A stretch of 9,106 bases of DNA from Chitinophagaceae bacterium (GTDB lineage: Bacteria; Bacteroidota; Bacteroidia; Chitinophagales; UBA10324): contig JAHEZG010000148.1 of assembly GCA_023251195.1 (NCBI GenBank), forward strand, positions 1-9,106. Reading direction: 5' to 3'. The notes under the pieces were generated by a model, which did not search any database, was not told where the DNA came from, and saw only the letters and a list, made by a program, of their open reading frames with translations. The position numbers and the translations under genes are program-made. Shown piece after piece: positions 1 through 6,969 of the stretch. Position 1 is the first letter of the stretch. Each line of letters opens with the position of its first letter.

Positions 1-2
1 AT

Positions 3-101
3 CCTGAAAAAATAAAAAGGCATCCAACAAATATTCTGGAAAAAGCAATGGCGAATTTTTTCATGTCGTTTAAAATCTATTTAGGGGTTGCGAATAACTA
101 A
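3..101 (+). CDS. C-terminal end of an unidentified gene (partial)
   Basis: One frame is open from the left edge of the window to a TAA at 99-101, giving about 32 residues rich in Lys, Asn and aromatic residues (PEKIKRHPTNILEKAMANFF and onward). The other two plus-strand frames hit stops within the first few codons. The composition is protein-like but I do not recognise a family. If real, the gene converges on the lipoprotein gene that ends at 160, leaving a 58-base AT-rich spacer. A short open stretch in AT-rich DNA could also be chance, so confidence is low. Confidence 0.35.
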   Translation, partial: PEKIKRHPTNILEKAMANFFMSFKIYLGVANN

Positions 102-159
102 AATCGTTCCTGAAAAATGAAATTGAATTTTTTCACCTGTAATTATTGAACTGATAAAA

Positions 160-1035
160 TTAATATTGAATGTATGGAATCAAACCGCGAACACCCATAT
201 CAACCACAGCATCGGTGCCATAATCCGGTTCATAGATTCCATCTCCGTTGTCAATCCACTCGAAACTATCATTTGTACTTAACGAAACGGTGACAATAAT
301 ATCTTTCGTTTCATTTCCGGTAATAATTAACGAACCGCCATCAAACGGTCCGGTCACAACGCACGAACCGGAAGGAATTGGTGAAGTAGCAAAAATCGGA
401 TTCGGAACAGTGGTCGCACCTGCAGGCGCCTGCCCCTGAGTTACTAAACTAAAGGCTTCGAATGCCCAAAAGCCCTGCGCCTTATTGGAGTTGACTGTTA
501 CAGCAACAGTTTTCGGCGAGAACGAACGGATGTAAGTATTAAAACCGATGAACGAAGCAACGGTGCCAGTAAAATCAATTGAAGTATAACGCACCTTAAC
601 ATCGTAATTCTGATACGCAAGCGAAACACGCAGATACTGATAAGTGCCGGCTGTTACACTTGTTATAGGTATTGAGAAAAACTGCTCTCCATCTCCCGCC
701 ACAATGGAGCTATCAAAATCAATTGCCGTACTTCCTCCGAGTGTAGTTTCAGGCGCATGATAAACTACATCACCGGAACCAAGCGCAATAAATGGTGTCG
801 GAGCCAACTCAATATAATGCGCACTCATGCCATTAAATTTTGGTGACTGCGCCGCATGACCTGATGGTACTGTTGCTGGCTGACCAATATTATCCAATCG
901 CTGTTGCGTACTGTCGAATTTAAATTTGAAGATCAGCTTCGGTGTAACAGTTGGAGTATCGCCCGGTTTCTTTTTGCATGAATTAAATGCAACACCAACT
1001 GCCATTGCGGCAATCACAAGGAAAATCTTTTTCAT
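160..1035 (-). CDS. Hypothetical secreted lipoprotein
   Basis: 291 residues. The N-terminus is a type II signal peptide: Lys-Lys at 2-3, a hydrophobic core at 4-17, and lipobox F-N-S-C with Cys20 as the likely lipidated residue. Cys20 is followed by three lysines, then Pro-Gly-Asp. A charged stretch after the Cys is common in Bacteroidota lipoproteins and may affect surface export. The mature part is rich in Thr, Ser, Gly and beta-branched residues and is probably a beta-sandwich. An Asp/Gly-rich loop near the end (D262-N-G-D-G266, E269, D271) resembles a calcium-binding loop. I do not recognise a named domain. The start codon is one base past the stop of the upstream DUF1599 gene, so the two are probably co-transcribed. 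Function unknown; membrane anchoring is the firm part. Confidence 0.75.
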   Translation of the reverse strand: MKKIFLVIAAMAVGVAFNSCKKKPGDTPTVTPKLIFKFKFDSTQQRLDNIGQPATVPSGHAAQSPKFNGMSAHYIELAPTPFIALGSGDVVYHAPETTLGGSTAIDFDSSIVAGDGEQFFSIPITSVTAGTYQYLRVSLAYQNYDVKVRYTSIDFTGTVASFIGFNTYIRSFSPKTVAVTVNSNKAQGFWAFEAFSLVTQGQAPAGATTVPNPIFATSPIPSGSCVVTGPFDGGSLIITGNETKDIIVTVSLSTNDSFEWIDNGDGIYEPDYGTDAVVDMGVRGLIPYIQY

Positions 1036-1036
1036 C

Positions 1037-1594
1037 TTATTGAATTTTACTTTTCGCCTCTTCTATTTTTATCAAAGCGAAAATACTGTAATTAATAGTG
1101 TCGAACAGATTCGCATCAATGCCCTCGCTCATAATTGTTTTGCCAAGGTTATCTTCAATCTGCCGGATGCGCATAATGCGCATCAGAATCAAATCAGTGA
1201 AAGACGAAATGCGCATATCGCGCCATGCCTCTCCGTAGTCATGATTTTTATCAAGCATTAAATTTTTCGCCGCTTCAATTTTTTTATTGAAAAGTTCCAG
1301 CGCCAGTTCGTAACTGATTTCCTTTCCTGCATCATCATTCAGCTCCAACTGTATCAGCGCAATCACACTGTAATTCACAATGCCGATAAATTCGCTGTCC
1401 ATGTCCTCGCTGATTTTCATTTCGCGCTTCAAATCAATGGTGCGAATCCGTTGCGCTTTAATAAATATCTGGTCGGTGATGGAAGGCAATCGCATCACGC
1501 GCCAACTCGTGCCGTAGTCCTTAGTTTTTGCTTCGAAAACTTTCCGGCACTGCGCTGCGGCTGAATTATATTGGATGAGGGTTTTGTCTGACAA
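1037..1594 (-). CDS. DUF1599 domain-containing protein, duplicated domain
   Basis: 185 residues made of two copies of one domain. Residues 23-54 and 116-147 share the pattern DYG-x2-W-R-x-M-R ... T-D ... R-I-R-x-I, and each is followed about 20 residues later by N-Y-S-x2-A-L-I (74-81 and 168-175). This is the pattern I associate with DUF1599, a small mostly helical family also described as a nucleotide-modification-associated domain. Its biochemical role is not established. The start is a TTG at 1592-1594: the same frame meets a stop six codons upstream and offers no ATG before Met34, which lies inside repeat one. The lipoprotein gene follows after one base, and folP diverges on the other side. 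A position beside folP fits a nucleotide or folate-related context, but that is inference. Confidence 0.8.
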   Translation of the reverse strand: MSDKTLIQYNSAAAQCRKVFEAKTKDYGTSWRVMRLPSITDQIFIKAQRIRTIDLKREMKISEDMDSEFIGIVNYSVIALIQLELNDDAGKEISYELALELFNKKIEAAKNLMLDKNHDYGEAWRDMRISSFTDLILMRIMRIRQIEDNLGKTIMSEGIDANLFDTINYSIFALIKIEEAKSKIQ

Positions 1595-1608
1595 GTTTAA
1601 ATTAGATT

Positions 1609-1623
1609 TTTACAGTCTGTAAA
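1609..1623. promoter_or_regulatory. Perfect 7+1+7 dyad between divergent genes, candidate operator
   Basis: TTTACAG, one central T, then CTGTAAA. It lies in the 54-base region between the divergent starts of the DUF1599 gene and folP, where both promoters must be. The one-base centre makes an RNA hairpin unlikely and suits a dimeric DNA-binding protein. No regulator is encoded nearby, so the protein that binds it is unknown. Confidence 0.4.
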
Positions 1624-1648
1624 TGGGTCGCAAATTAAAAGATTAAAT

Positions 1649-2485
1649 GTGAAGCAAACACTTAACTGCAACGGAAAATTATTTGTACTCGACCAACCCG
1701 TCGTCATGGGAATTCTGAATGTAACACCCGATTCATTTTACGATGGCGGAAAATTCCATTCGCAATCCGAAGTGCTCGCGCAGGTCGAAAAAATGATTGC
1801 CGAAGGCGCATCCATCATTGATGTAGGCGGACAAAGCACCCGACCAAAAGCCGAAATGATTTCCGAAGCCGAAGAATTGCAGCGTGTAATTCCCGTTATC
1901 GAAATCATTCACAAAAATTTTCCGGATACCATAATTTCCATCGACACATTTCGTTCTCAGGTGGTGAAGCAAGCAGTAGCCGCAGGTGCATCCATTGTCA
2001 ACGATATTTCCGGTGGCACACTCGACCCAGAAATGTTCGCCACCGTTGGCGCACTCAATGTACCATACATACTCATGCACATACAAGGCACTCCCGAAAC
2101 CATGCAGCAAAATCCCGTGTACGAAAATGTGGTGACCGAAGTGCGCGAATATTTTCTGCAGAAAATTCCACTGCTGCGCGCCGCCGGAGTAAAAGATATT
2201 ATTCTCGATGTCGGTTTCGGCTTCGGAAAAAATACCGAGCACAATTTTTCGCTGCTCAAACATTTAAACGATTTCCGCATTTTCGATTTACCCATACTCG
2301 TTGGAGTGTCGCGCAAGTCAATGATAAATCGCGTGTTGAAAACAACTCCCCTCCAGGCGCTCAACGGAACCACTGTTTTAAATAGCATTGCACTGCTCAA
2401 TGGAGCAAACCTGTTGCGCGCACACGATGTAAAAGAAGCGCATCAAGCCATCCAACTTTTCAAACAATACAATGCTGCTGTTTAA
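1649..2485 (+). CDS. folP: Dihydropteroate synthase
   Basis: 278 residues, normal length for the family. It joins 6-hydroxymethyl-7,8-dihydropterin pyrophosphate to p-aminobenzoate to give dihydropteroate in cytoplasmic folate synthesis, and is the target of sulfonamides. It is a TIM barrel with the expected motifs: M20-G-I-L-N-V-T-P-D-S-F-Y-D-G-G34 at the pterin/pyrophosphate loop, I-D58-V-G-G-Q-S-T-R65-P, D187-V-G-F-G-F-G-K-N, S221-R-K223, and R257-A-H259 near the C-terminus. The start is GTG at 1649; an ATG two bases earlier is followed directly by a stop in its own frame, and later Met codons would remove the first strand. The end overlaps the cdaA start by 14 bases, which suggests translational coupling. 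The folP-cdaA pair recurs in Bacteroidota. Confidence 0.96.
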   Translation: MKQTLNCNGKLFVLDQPVVMGILNVTPDSFYDGGKFHSQSEVLAQVEKMIAEGASIIDVGGQSTRPKAEMISEAEELQRVIPVIEIIHKNFPDTIISIDTFRSQVVKQAVAAGASIVNDISGGTLDPEMFATVGALNVPYILMHIQGTPETMQQNPVYENVVTEVREYFLQKIPLLRAAGVKDIILDVGFGFGKNTEHNFSLLKHLNDFRIFDLPILVGVSRKSMINRVLKTTPLQALNGTTVLNSIALLNGANLLRAHDVKEAHQAIQLFKQYNAAV

Positions 2486-3281
2486 ATTATTCGGTCACAC
2501 ATTCGATTATTCGGTTACCGACACCATTGATCTGCTGCTCGTCTTCCTGCTCATCTATTATTTCTACCGCCGTGTGCGCGGCACACTCGGCATCAATATG
2601 TTCCTCGGCATGTTGGTCATCTACGGGTTGTACCGGCTCGTGCGCTTTTTCAAACTCGATATTCTCACCGACCTGCTCGGGCACTTCGTCAGCGCCGGAG
2701 TCATCGTCATCATCATTGTTTTCCAACCCGAGATCCGCAAATTCCTGCTCTCACTCGGCAATGTAAGCGTGCTGGAAAGATTCAAATTTTTCCGCCAACT
2801 GCCCATCAATAAAAAACAGAAAACAAAAAAACAGGAAACCGTCATTAAAGAAATTGTTCGCGCACTCGAAAATCTTTCGTCCACCAAAACCGGGGCGCTC
2901 ATTGTTTTCACCGACCACTTCCGCCTGCAGGATTTAACCAATCCCGGTGTGCAACTGCAATCGCACATCTCCGAAAAATTATTAGAAAGCATTTTCAACA
3001 AGTACAGTCCCCTGCACGATGGCGCCGTCATCATTGCAGGGCAGCGCATCATCTATGCCGGCAGTGTGCTGCCCGTTTCCGAGAGCATGGACCTGCCCGA
3101 GCGCATTGGGTTGCGACACCGCTCCGCCGTTGGCATCACCGAAAATTCCGATGCCATATCAGTTATTGTTTCCGAAGAAAGCGGGCACATCAGTTTCGCG
3201 CGCGATGGAAAACTGAAACAGAATTTATCAAAAGAAGAAACTGTAAAACTGATTACCGATTTAATTATCGGAAAGATTTGA
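2472..3281 (+). CDS. cdaA: Diadenylate cyclase, membrane-bound CdaA type
   Basis: 269 residues, the usual size for CdaA (also called DacA). It condenses two ATP to the second messenger cyclic di-AMP, which governs potassium and osmotic balance and envelope homeostasis. The N-terminus holds about three membrane helices (roughly 18-34, 40-60 and 66-84, ending F-Q-P-E-I-R), followed by a Lys-rich linker and a cytoplasmic DAC domain. Both signature motifs are present: D183-G-A in the sequence LHDGAVIIAG, and R215-H-R217 in GLRHRSAVGITE. It starts inside folP with a 14-base overlap. No CdaR or GlmM gene is in view. GC content is visibly higher here than downstream of 3282, so this gene probably marks the end of the core segment. 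Confidence 0.95.
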   Translation: MLLFKLFGHTFDYSVTDTIDLLLVFLLIYYFYRRVRGTLGINMFLGMLVIYGLYRLVRFFKLDILTDLLGHFVSAGVIVIIIVFQPEIRKFLLSLGNVSVLERFKFFRQLPINKKQKTKKQETVIKEIVRALENLSSTKTGALIVFTDHFRLQDLTNPGVQLQSHISEKLLESIFNKYSPLHDGAVIIAGQRIIYAGSVLPVSESMDLPERIGLRHRSAVGITENSDAISVIVSEESGHISFARDGKLKQNLSKEETVKLITDLIIGKI

Positions 3282-3313
3282 AATAATTTTTTGTAATACG
3301 AGGATATGCCCCG

Positions 3314-3330
3314 AATAAAATAATTTTATT
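3314..3330. terminator. AT-only dyad after cdaA, weak terminator candidate
   Basis: AATAAAAT, A, ATTTTATT forms a 17-base dyad starting 33 bases after the cdaA stop. It lacks G-C pairs, so it is not a canonical intrinsic terminator. The 3282-3436 spacer otherwise holds a bulged hairpin at 3361-3379 (TTCGGGTT / AACCGAA) whose loop contains an ATG at 3370, discussed with the recombinase. I see no gene, tRNA or clear attachment site in this spacer. Confidence 0.25.
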
Positions 3331-3436
3331 AATACAAAATAAATACAGAAAATTTTTAAATTCGGGTTAATGAACCGAAACAAAAAACCCATTAAACACA
3401 TTTCAATTACTGGCACTCGAAAAGTATATCGAACTG

Positions 3437-4237
3437 TTGCAGTTGAAAAATTACAGTGTCAATACAATTTCTGTATACCAAAATTGGTTTTGTGTCTTTC
3501 TTAAAAATTTTCCGGATCGCAAACCAAGCTCGATTTCAAAGGACGAGGTGATGCGGTTTATTATGGAATTGAAAACTAAAACAGGACTGAGCGCTACTTC
3601 GCAAAACCAACTGATCTCAAGTGTTAAGTTTTTTTATGAAGAAGTTTTAAAAAGGGAAAGAGAAACTTATGATTTACCGCGGGCACAAAAACCATTTCAG
3701 TTACCAACTGTATTTGCTGAAGAAGAAATAAAAAAAATAATTCTGGCAACAGAAAACATAAAGCATCGAACCATGATTTGTCTTGCTTATGCGGGTGGAT
3801 TACGAGTAAGTGAAATTGTAAATTTAAAACTGAAAGACATTGATTCAAAAAGAATGGTGATAACACTGCGGCAAGGGAAAGGAAAAAAAGACCGGCAAAT
3901 TATGCTGAGCGAAAAACTGTTAATTTTAATGAGAGAATATTTTAAAGAATATAAACCTGTTATATGGTTGTTTGAAGGTGTTAAAAATATGCAGTACAGT
4001 GCACGCAGTGTGCAAGAGGTTATTCAACAGGCAAAGAAAAAAGCCGGAGTGACTAAGAAGGGAAGCATACATGCCCTGCGTCATTCGTTTGCTACACACC
4101 TGCTCGAAGGCGGAACTGATTTACTTTCGATTAAAGCACTGCTCGGGCATAACAGCTTGCGCACAACAATGGTATATACACATGTAAGTAAAAAGCATTT
4201 GAGTAAAATTCAATCACCACTTGATAAACTTTTTTGA
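3437..4237 (+). CDS. Tyrosine recombinase / site-specific integrase
   Basis: 266 residues from a TTG start. It cuts and rejoins DNA through a 3'-phosphotyrosine link. All catalytic residues are visible: R123 (AGGLRVSE), K148 (GKGKKDR), H212 and R215 (HALRHSFATH), H238 (LLGHNS) and nucleophile Y247 (VYTHV). Residues 1-75 are the core-binding (SAM-like) domain, and the C-terminus ends IQSPLDKLF, a tail also familiar from integron-type integrases. The extra segment IntI carries between the Lys and HxxR motifs is not evident. The N-terminus is suspect: the frame stays open upstream to 3374 and reads family-like sequence (LEKYIELLQ), yet holds no usual start codon. An ATG at 3370 would join this frame if a six-A run (3382-3387) had one base fewer, giving about 289 residues. 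It may mobilise the downstream units. Confidence 0.88.
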   Translation: MQLKNYSVNTISVYQNWFCVFLKNFPDRKPSSISKDEVMRFIMELKTKTGLSATSQNQLISSVKFFYEEVLKRERETYDLPRAQKPFQLPTVFAEEEIKKIILATENIKHRTMICLAYAGGLRVSEIVNLKLKDIDSKRMVITLRQGKGKKDRQIMLSEKLLILMREYFKEYKPVIWLFEGVKNMQYSARSVQEVIQQAKKKAGVTKKGSIHALRHSFATHLLEGGTDLLSIKALLGHNSLRTTMVYTHVSKKHLSKIQSPLDKLF

Positions 4238-4244
4238 AAATATA

Positions 4245-4325
4245 CGCTACTCGATAAATCTTACTATCCGCGCATATCCATTGGATTTGTGTTGGATATG
4301 CGCTATAAAAATTACATTAGTAGCG
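4245..4325. repeat. Nested inverted repeat after the recombinase, possible recombination-site fold
   Basis: An inner 11-bp perfect inverted repeat (GCGCATATCCA at 4270-4280, TGGATATGCGC at 4293-4303) has a 12-base loop. An outer 7-bp pair (CGCTACT at 4245-4251, AGTAGCG at 4319-4325) encloses it, with unpaired spacers between. This two-stem layout resembles a folded integron attC site, but the outer arms do not match the RYYYAAC / GTTRRRY consensus. No T tract follows the inner stem on either strand, so it is a poor intrinsic terminator. It could be the recombinase's own att site or an operator. Confidence 0.5.
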
Positions 4326-4334
4326 GATAATTAA

Positions 4335-4378
4335 ATGTTAGCGGCAACTCTTGGGCGACAGTGCTAACTTGAAACATT
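4335..4378 (+). repeat. Head element, copy 1, with left arm of 11-bp inverted repeat
   Basis: The element begins with ATGTTAGCGGC (4335-4345), which recurs inverted as GCCGCTAACAT at 6957-6967, so the pair encloses the ATPase gene. The part from GTTAGCGGC to 4378 resembles 7280-7320 upstream of arsR: about 32 of 42 positions agree with one gap, sharing GTTA-x-CGGCAA, TGGG, TGCTAAC and AAAC-x-TT. The spacer from 4379 to the ATPase start at 4405 holds no clear ribosome binding site. Confidence 0.55.
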
Positions 4379-4404
4379 GTGCAAGAAACAAACGACAGTA
4401 AGAC

Positions 4405-6924
4405 ATGATTCAATCAATAGAAACAGGACGCAAGGAAGACGGCAACCGTTCAATCGCTGACAAAATAATCAAGCGACTTCACGACATTGAAATGACCGTG
4501 GAGAACAATCACGGACGGTGGGCTTGGGAGTTATTGCAAAACGCAAAGGACAGCGTTGCGGACAACGATAGGAAAGTTTCTGTTGAAATAGAGTTGAGCA
4601 AGGACAGCGTAGTTTTCAGACACAACGGAACACACTTTACAGAGAAAGATATTAGAGGACTGATTAACCAGATTTCATCTAAAGAAGTTGAGGAAGGACA
4701 AGAGAGCAAGCAAACAGGAAAATTCGGAACAGGATTTCTTACTACTCACTTGCTTTCAAAAGTTATTCAAGTTGAAGGCATTGTTGAAACAGTTGACGAG
4801 GAGTATTACCGCTTTTCTTTTCCGTTAGACAGAAACGGAAAAACAACAGGACAACTTGTTCCTAAAATTGAAAATGCTTGGACTGCATTTCACGAATCAA
4901 CGGAGGACAATCAAATTGACGAATACGATGAAGATGATTTCAACACTTCATTTACTTACAATCTTGCATCAAAGGAGCAAAAGGAAATTGCGAGAATTGG
5001 AGTTGATGAATTCACTCAACTAATTCCTTTTGTATTGGCGTTTATTCCTGTCATTGATTCAGTAAATATCATTGACAACATCAACAAATCTGTTACAAAG
5101 TTTGAGAATAGCGAAGAACTTGAAGATGATGTTTTACTAAGCATCATCAAAACAGAAAACAAAAAGAAGTTTGAAATCAAACTTCTTTTTGCAAAAGATG
5201 ATGATGTTGCAATTGCTTCAATCGTTGAAGAAACTGAAAACGGTTATGCAATTAAAAACCTAAAAGATTTTCCAAAGTTGTTTTGCGACTTTCCTCTAAT
5301 CGGCACAGAGGATTTTCATTTCCCAGTTATTGTAAATAGCTTTTACTTCAACCCTCTCATGGAAAGAGACGGAGTTTGGCTTAAAGGAGACGGCAAACAA
5401 GAAGTTGAAGAGAACAGAGAAATTCTTGAAAAAGCAGTTGAGCTTTACGGACAGCTTTTGGAAAAAATTACAGAGCTAAACTTTAACGACTACTACAACA
5501 TTTGTCTTTCTAAAATACCAAGCACAAACGAAAAATATTTTGACGACAAGTGGTATCAAAACAATATTCAGAAATCATTAAGAGAAATAATTACCAAATC
5601 AAAAGTCATAGAAACTGAAGACGACAAAGTTTTATTCAGTGATGTTCGTTTTCCTGACCCCGACTTGAAGAAAGAAGAAAGAGAAAAAATTTGGCAATTC
5701 TCCTCTGACTTAAAAGTAAATACGCTTCCAGCAAAAAAACACATTCACAAGTGGGCTGACCTCATTTGGAAAGATTGTGGCATAGTTGATATTGCTGACC
5801 TTGTAACCGACTTAAAAGGAAAAGCCAACCTCACAGAAATAATCAATACACTTGAAACAGATGAAAGCCAAGCTATCGCTTGGCTTAACAACTGTATTGA
5901 TTTTATCTTTCAAATTGGCGGACAGATTCATTTCAACAATAACGAACTTATTCCTAATCAAGAGGGAACTTTTAAAAAGCGAAAAGAAGTTTCAGCAGAC
6001 GAGATTGAAGATGAAACGCTGAAAGAAATTGCTTCACTTCTTGGATATAATTACTATGAGGATTTAATCCACAAGGATATTTTTTTTGAGGACAGCCACA
6101 GCACAACAACAATTCAAGATGTTGCAGCGGAAATTTCCAAACTCATTAAAGATGATGAATCAATTGACGAGGATAGAATTCTTGCAATTAGAAAACTTGC
6201 GGAGTGGTTTGAATACAATTCAGAGAAAGGGAAAACTTATTTTGAGGCATTGTATCGCAGAAAGGAAAAGTTGTTTGTTGACACCATTGAGGATAAAGAA
6301 AATTTGTATCGTGTTTTAAAATCAAAAACTCCTCTTTCAAAACTTGCTGAAATTGCAAAAGCAATTGAGGACGACCCCGAAATTCTTGACCTCATTGCCA
6401 GACGGCAAAAAGAAAGAGCAGAAGAAAAGGACAGAAACGAAGTAGGAGAAAAAGTTGAAAAGGTTTTAGCCGAGGCGTTGCAAAAGCACGGCTTTGAAGT
6501 GAAGAAAGAAATCTTTGGAAAGGATTTAGTCATTACACTAAAAAAGAAAAATGCAAAGTATGCAGTTGAAGTAAAATCTACTTCAAGAGCATCTTATGTT
6601 TCTATGACACCATTCCAAGCAGAGACAGCAGTAGCAGAGGCAGATAGTTATGCTTTATGTGTTGTTCAAAAAAATGGTTCAGTAGTTAACACGGACTACA
6701 TTAGAAAGAACGCAAAGTTTGTTGTTGACATTGGCGAGAAACTTCACGACAAGTTTGAAGAAGTTTCTGAATTTGAAACCAACAAAAGAGAAATCGCAAA
6801 CACAAACGATGACATTGATTTGTTTTACGAAAACAATTTGGACTACAAATACAAAGTCAGTAGCAACATTTGGACAGGCGGGAAAAGTTTTTGGGACTTC
6901 ATCAAACATATCAGCGAACTATGA
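4405..6924 (+). CDS. HSP90/sacsin-like ATPase with C-terminal PD-(D/E)XK (DUF3883-like) nuclease domain; putative defence protein
   Basis: 839 residues. The N-terminal 150 form a GHKL-type ATP-binding domain: E42-L-L-Q-N46-A-K-D49 (N box), F-R-H-N74-G75, and ATP-lid motif G105-K-F-G-T-G-F111, as in sacsin-like and MORC-like proteins. Residues about 150-670 are acidic and mostly helical, with no domain I recognise. A charged, probably coiled segment (about 670-700, RRQKERAEEKDRNE) leads into a PD-(D/E)XK fold: D707, then E722-V-K724, then Q738 and an A-x2-Y segment, like the DUF3883 restriction-type domain. Prokaryotic proteins pairing such ATPases with nucleases are known in restriction and anti-phage systems; that role here is inference. 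No methylase or helicase partner is adjacent, so it would act alone. Low GC and flanking inverted repeats point to transfer. Confidence 0.8.
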   Translation: MIQSIETGRKEDGNRSIADKIIKRLHDIEMTVENNHGRWAWELLQNAKDSVADNDRKVSVEIELSKDSVVFRHNGTHFTEKDIRGLINQISSKEVEEGQESKQTGKFGTGFLTTHLLSKVIQVEGIVETVDEEYYRFSFPLDRNGKTTGQLVPKIENAWTAFHESTEDNQIDEYDEDDFNTSFTYNLASKEQKEIARIGVDEFTQLIPFVLAFIPVIDSVNIIDNINKSVTKFENSEELEDDVLLSIIKTENKKKFEIKLLFAKDDDVAIASIVEETENGYAIKNLKDFPKLFCDFPLIGTEDFHFPVIVNSFYFNPLMERDGVWLKGDGKQEVEENREILEKAVELYGQLLEKITELNFNDYYNICLSKIPSTNEKYFDDKWYQNNIQKSLREIITKSKVIETEDDKVLFSDVRFPDPDLKKEEREKIWQFSSDLKVNTLPAKKHIHKWADLIWKDCGIVDIADLVTDLKGKANLTEIINTLETDESQAIAWLNNCIDFIFQIGGQIHFNNNELIPNQEGTFKKRKEVSADEIEDETLKEIASLLGYNYYEDLIHKDIFFEDSHSTTTIQDVAAEISKLIKDDESIDEDRILAIRKLAEWFEYNSEKGKTYFEALYRRKEKLFVDTIEDKENLYRVLKSKTPLSKLAEIAKAIEDDPEILDLIARRQKERAEEKDRNEVGEKVEKVLAEALQKHGFEVKKEIFGKDLVITLKKKNAKYAVEVKSTSRASYVSMTPFQAETAVAEADSYALCVVQKNGSVVNTDYIRKNAKFVVDIGEKLHDKFEEVSEFETNKREIANTNDDIDLFYENNLDYKYKVSSNIWTGGKSFWDFIKHISEL
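5161..5190. repeat. Perfect 14+2+14 inverted repeat inside the ATPase gene
   Basis: AAAAAGAAGTTTGA, AA, TCAAACTTCTTTTT. The coding strand reads about KKKFEIKLLF across it without disturbance. In RNA it would form a 13-bp hairpin with a four-base loop whose 3' arm ends in five U. It might slow or stop transcription within the gene, or be a coincidence of Lys, Phe and Leu codons in AT-rich DNA. Confidence 0.5.
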
Positions 6925-6932
6925 AACGACAG

Positions 6933-6967
6933 ACCTTCGTGGCGAGAAGTAGAGCAGCCGCTAACAT
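6933..6967 (+). repeat. Tail element, copy 1, with right arm of 11-bp inverted repeat
   Basis: Nine bases after the ATPase stop comes ACCTTCGTGG, then GAGAAGTAGA, then GCAGCC running into GCCGCTAACAT (6957-6967), the inverse of 4335-4345. A similar string, ACCTTCGTGG ... GCAGCC with slightly shorter spacing, follows arsC at 8866-8889. This is the proposed downstream end of the ATPase unit. Confidence 0.5.
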
Positions 6968-6969
6968 AA

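Noticed and set aside
111..135. Short TGAAAAA / TTTTTCA pairing between convergent genes, as a terminator
   Set aside because: Only seven A-T-rich pairs with an 11-base loop and no U tract beyond the stem; weaker than expected for an intrinsic terminator.
926..1261. 111-codon plus-strand frame opposite the lipoprotein and DUF1599 genes
   Set aside because: It spans the junction of two well-supported minus-strand genes and has no recognisable features.
1733..2263. 176-codon minus-strand frame inside folP
   Set aside because: Fully antisense to a gene with all dihydropteroate synthase motifs; the product is rich in His, Phe and Cys and resembles no family.
4405..6924. MutL or HSP90 chaperone as the identity of the ATPase gene
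   Set aside because: Only the nucleotide-binding motifs are shared; the length, acidic middle part and C-terminal nuclease motifs do not fit either family.
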